Translations under genes and position numbers: made by a program
The notes under the pieces: generated by a model
What the model saw: the letters and a program-made list of their open reading frames with translations, nothing else
Database searches by the model: none
Told to the model about the DNA's origin: nothing
Assembly (NCBI GenBank): GCA_965651595.1
Contig: CBFGTA010000124.1
Coordinates: forward strand, 1 to 5,555
From: CBFGTA01 sp965651595
GTDB lineage: Bacteria; Actinomycetota; Actinomycetes; S36-B12; UBA10799
Direction: 5' to 3'
Length of the DNA stretch: 5,555 nt
Part shown: positions 5,537 to 5,555 of the stretch, one piece after another
Position numbering within the stretch: position 1 is the first letter of the stretch
How the letters are laid out: each line of letters starts with the position of its first letter

Positions 5537-5555
5537 TGAGTGTACAGACGTTCGA

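Overview
The window is GC-rich and carries strong AGGAGG-type ribosome binding sites. It has short intergenic gaps, one start with a leaderless promoter layout, and protein families common in high-GC Gram-positive bacteria. I read it as a chromosomal segment of an Actinomycetota member, probably an uncultured one. I cannot place it to genus. No rRNA, tRNA, CRISPR array, insertion sequence or phage gene is visible.

Layout from left to right. (1) cysC, adenylyl-sulfate kinase, complete on the + strand. It starts at the ATG at 83 behind a strong Shine-Dalgarno, and the upstream part of its operon lies outside the window. (2) A GC-rich hairpin, then a convergent minus-strand gene for a four-helix membrane protein of unknown function (753-1787). 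(3) A divergent promoter region (1788-1922) with a perfect inverted repeat, a probable leaderless promoter for the membrane gene and a possible general-stress sigma promoter facing right. (4) A 64-residue CsbD-like stress protein followed by a long hairpin. (5) A complete membrane diguanylate cyclase with 7TM, PAS and GGDEF domains (2353-3951). Its ribosome binding site lies inside a predicted RNA hairpin. (6) A secreted NlpC/P60-like cysteine peptidase (4094-5137). (7) The start of a small secreted protein whose mature part opens with a sequence typical of glycine-rich surface proteins. It runs into a 10-G homopolymer and stops soon after, near the right edge.

The genes do not form one obvious operon. 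cysC belongs to sulfate assimilation. The other genes concern the cell envelope, stress and signalling. The cyclase would make cyclic di-GMP at the membrane in response to an unknown signal. The peptidase and the glycine-rich protein are exported and probably act at or outside the wall. A functional link between them is only inferred from proximity. I found no convincing unknown multi-gene system. The most interesting points are the occluded translation start of the cyclase, the G-tract that decides the reading frame of the surface protein, and the divergent architecture of the peptidase.
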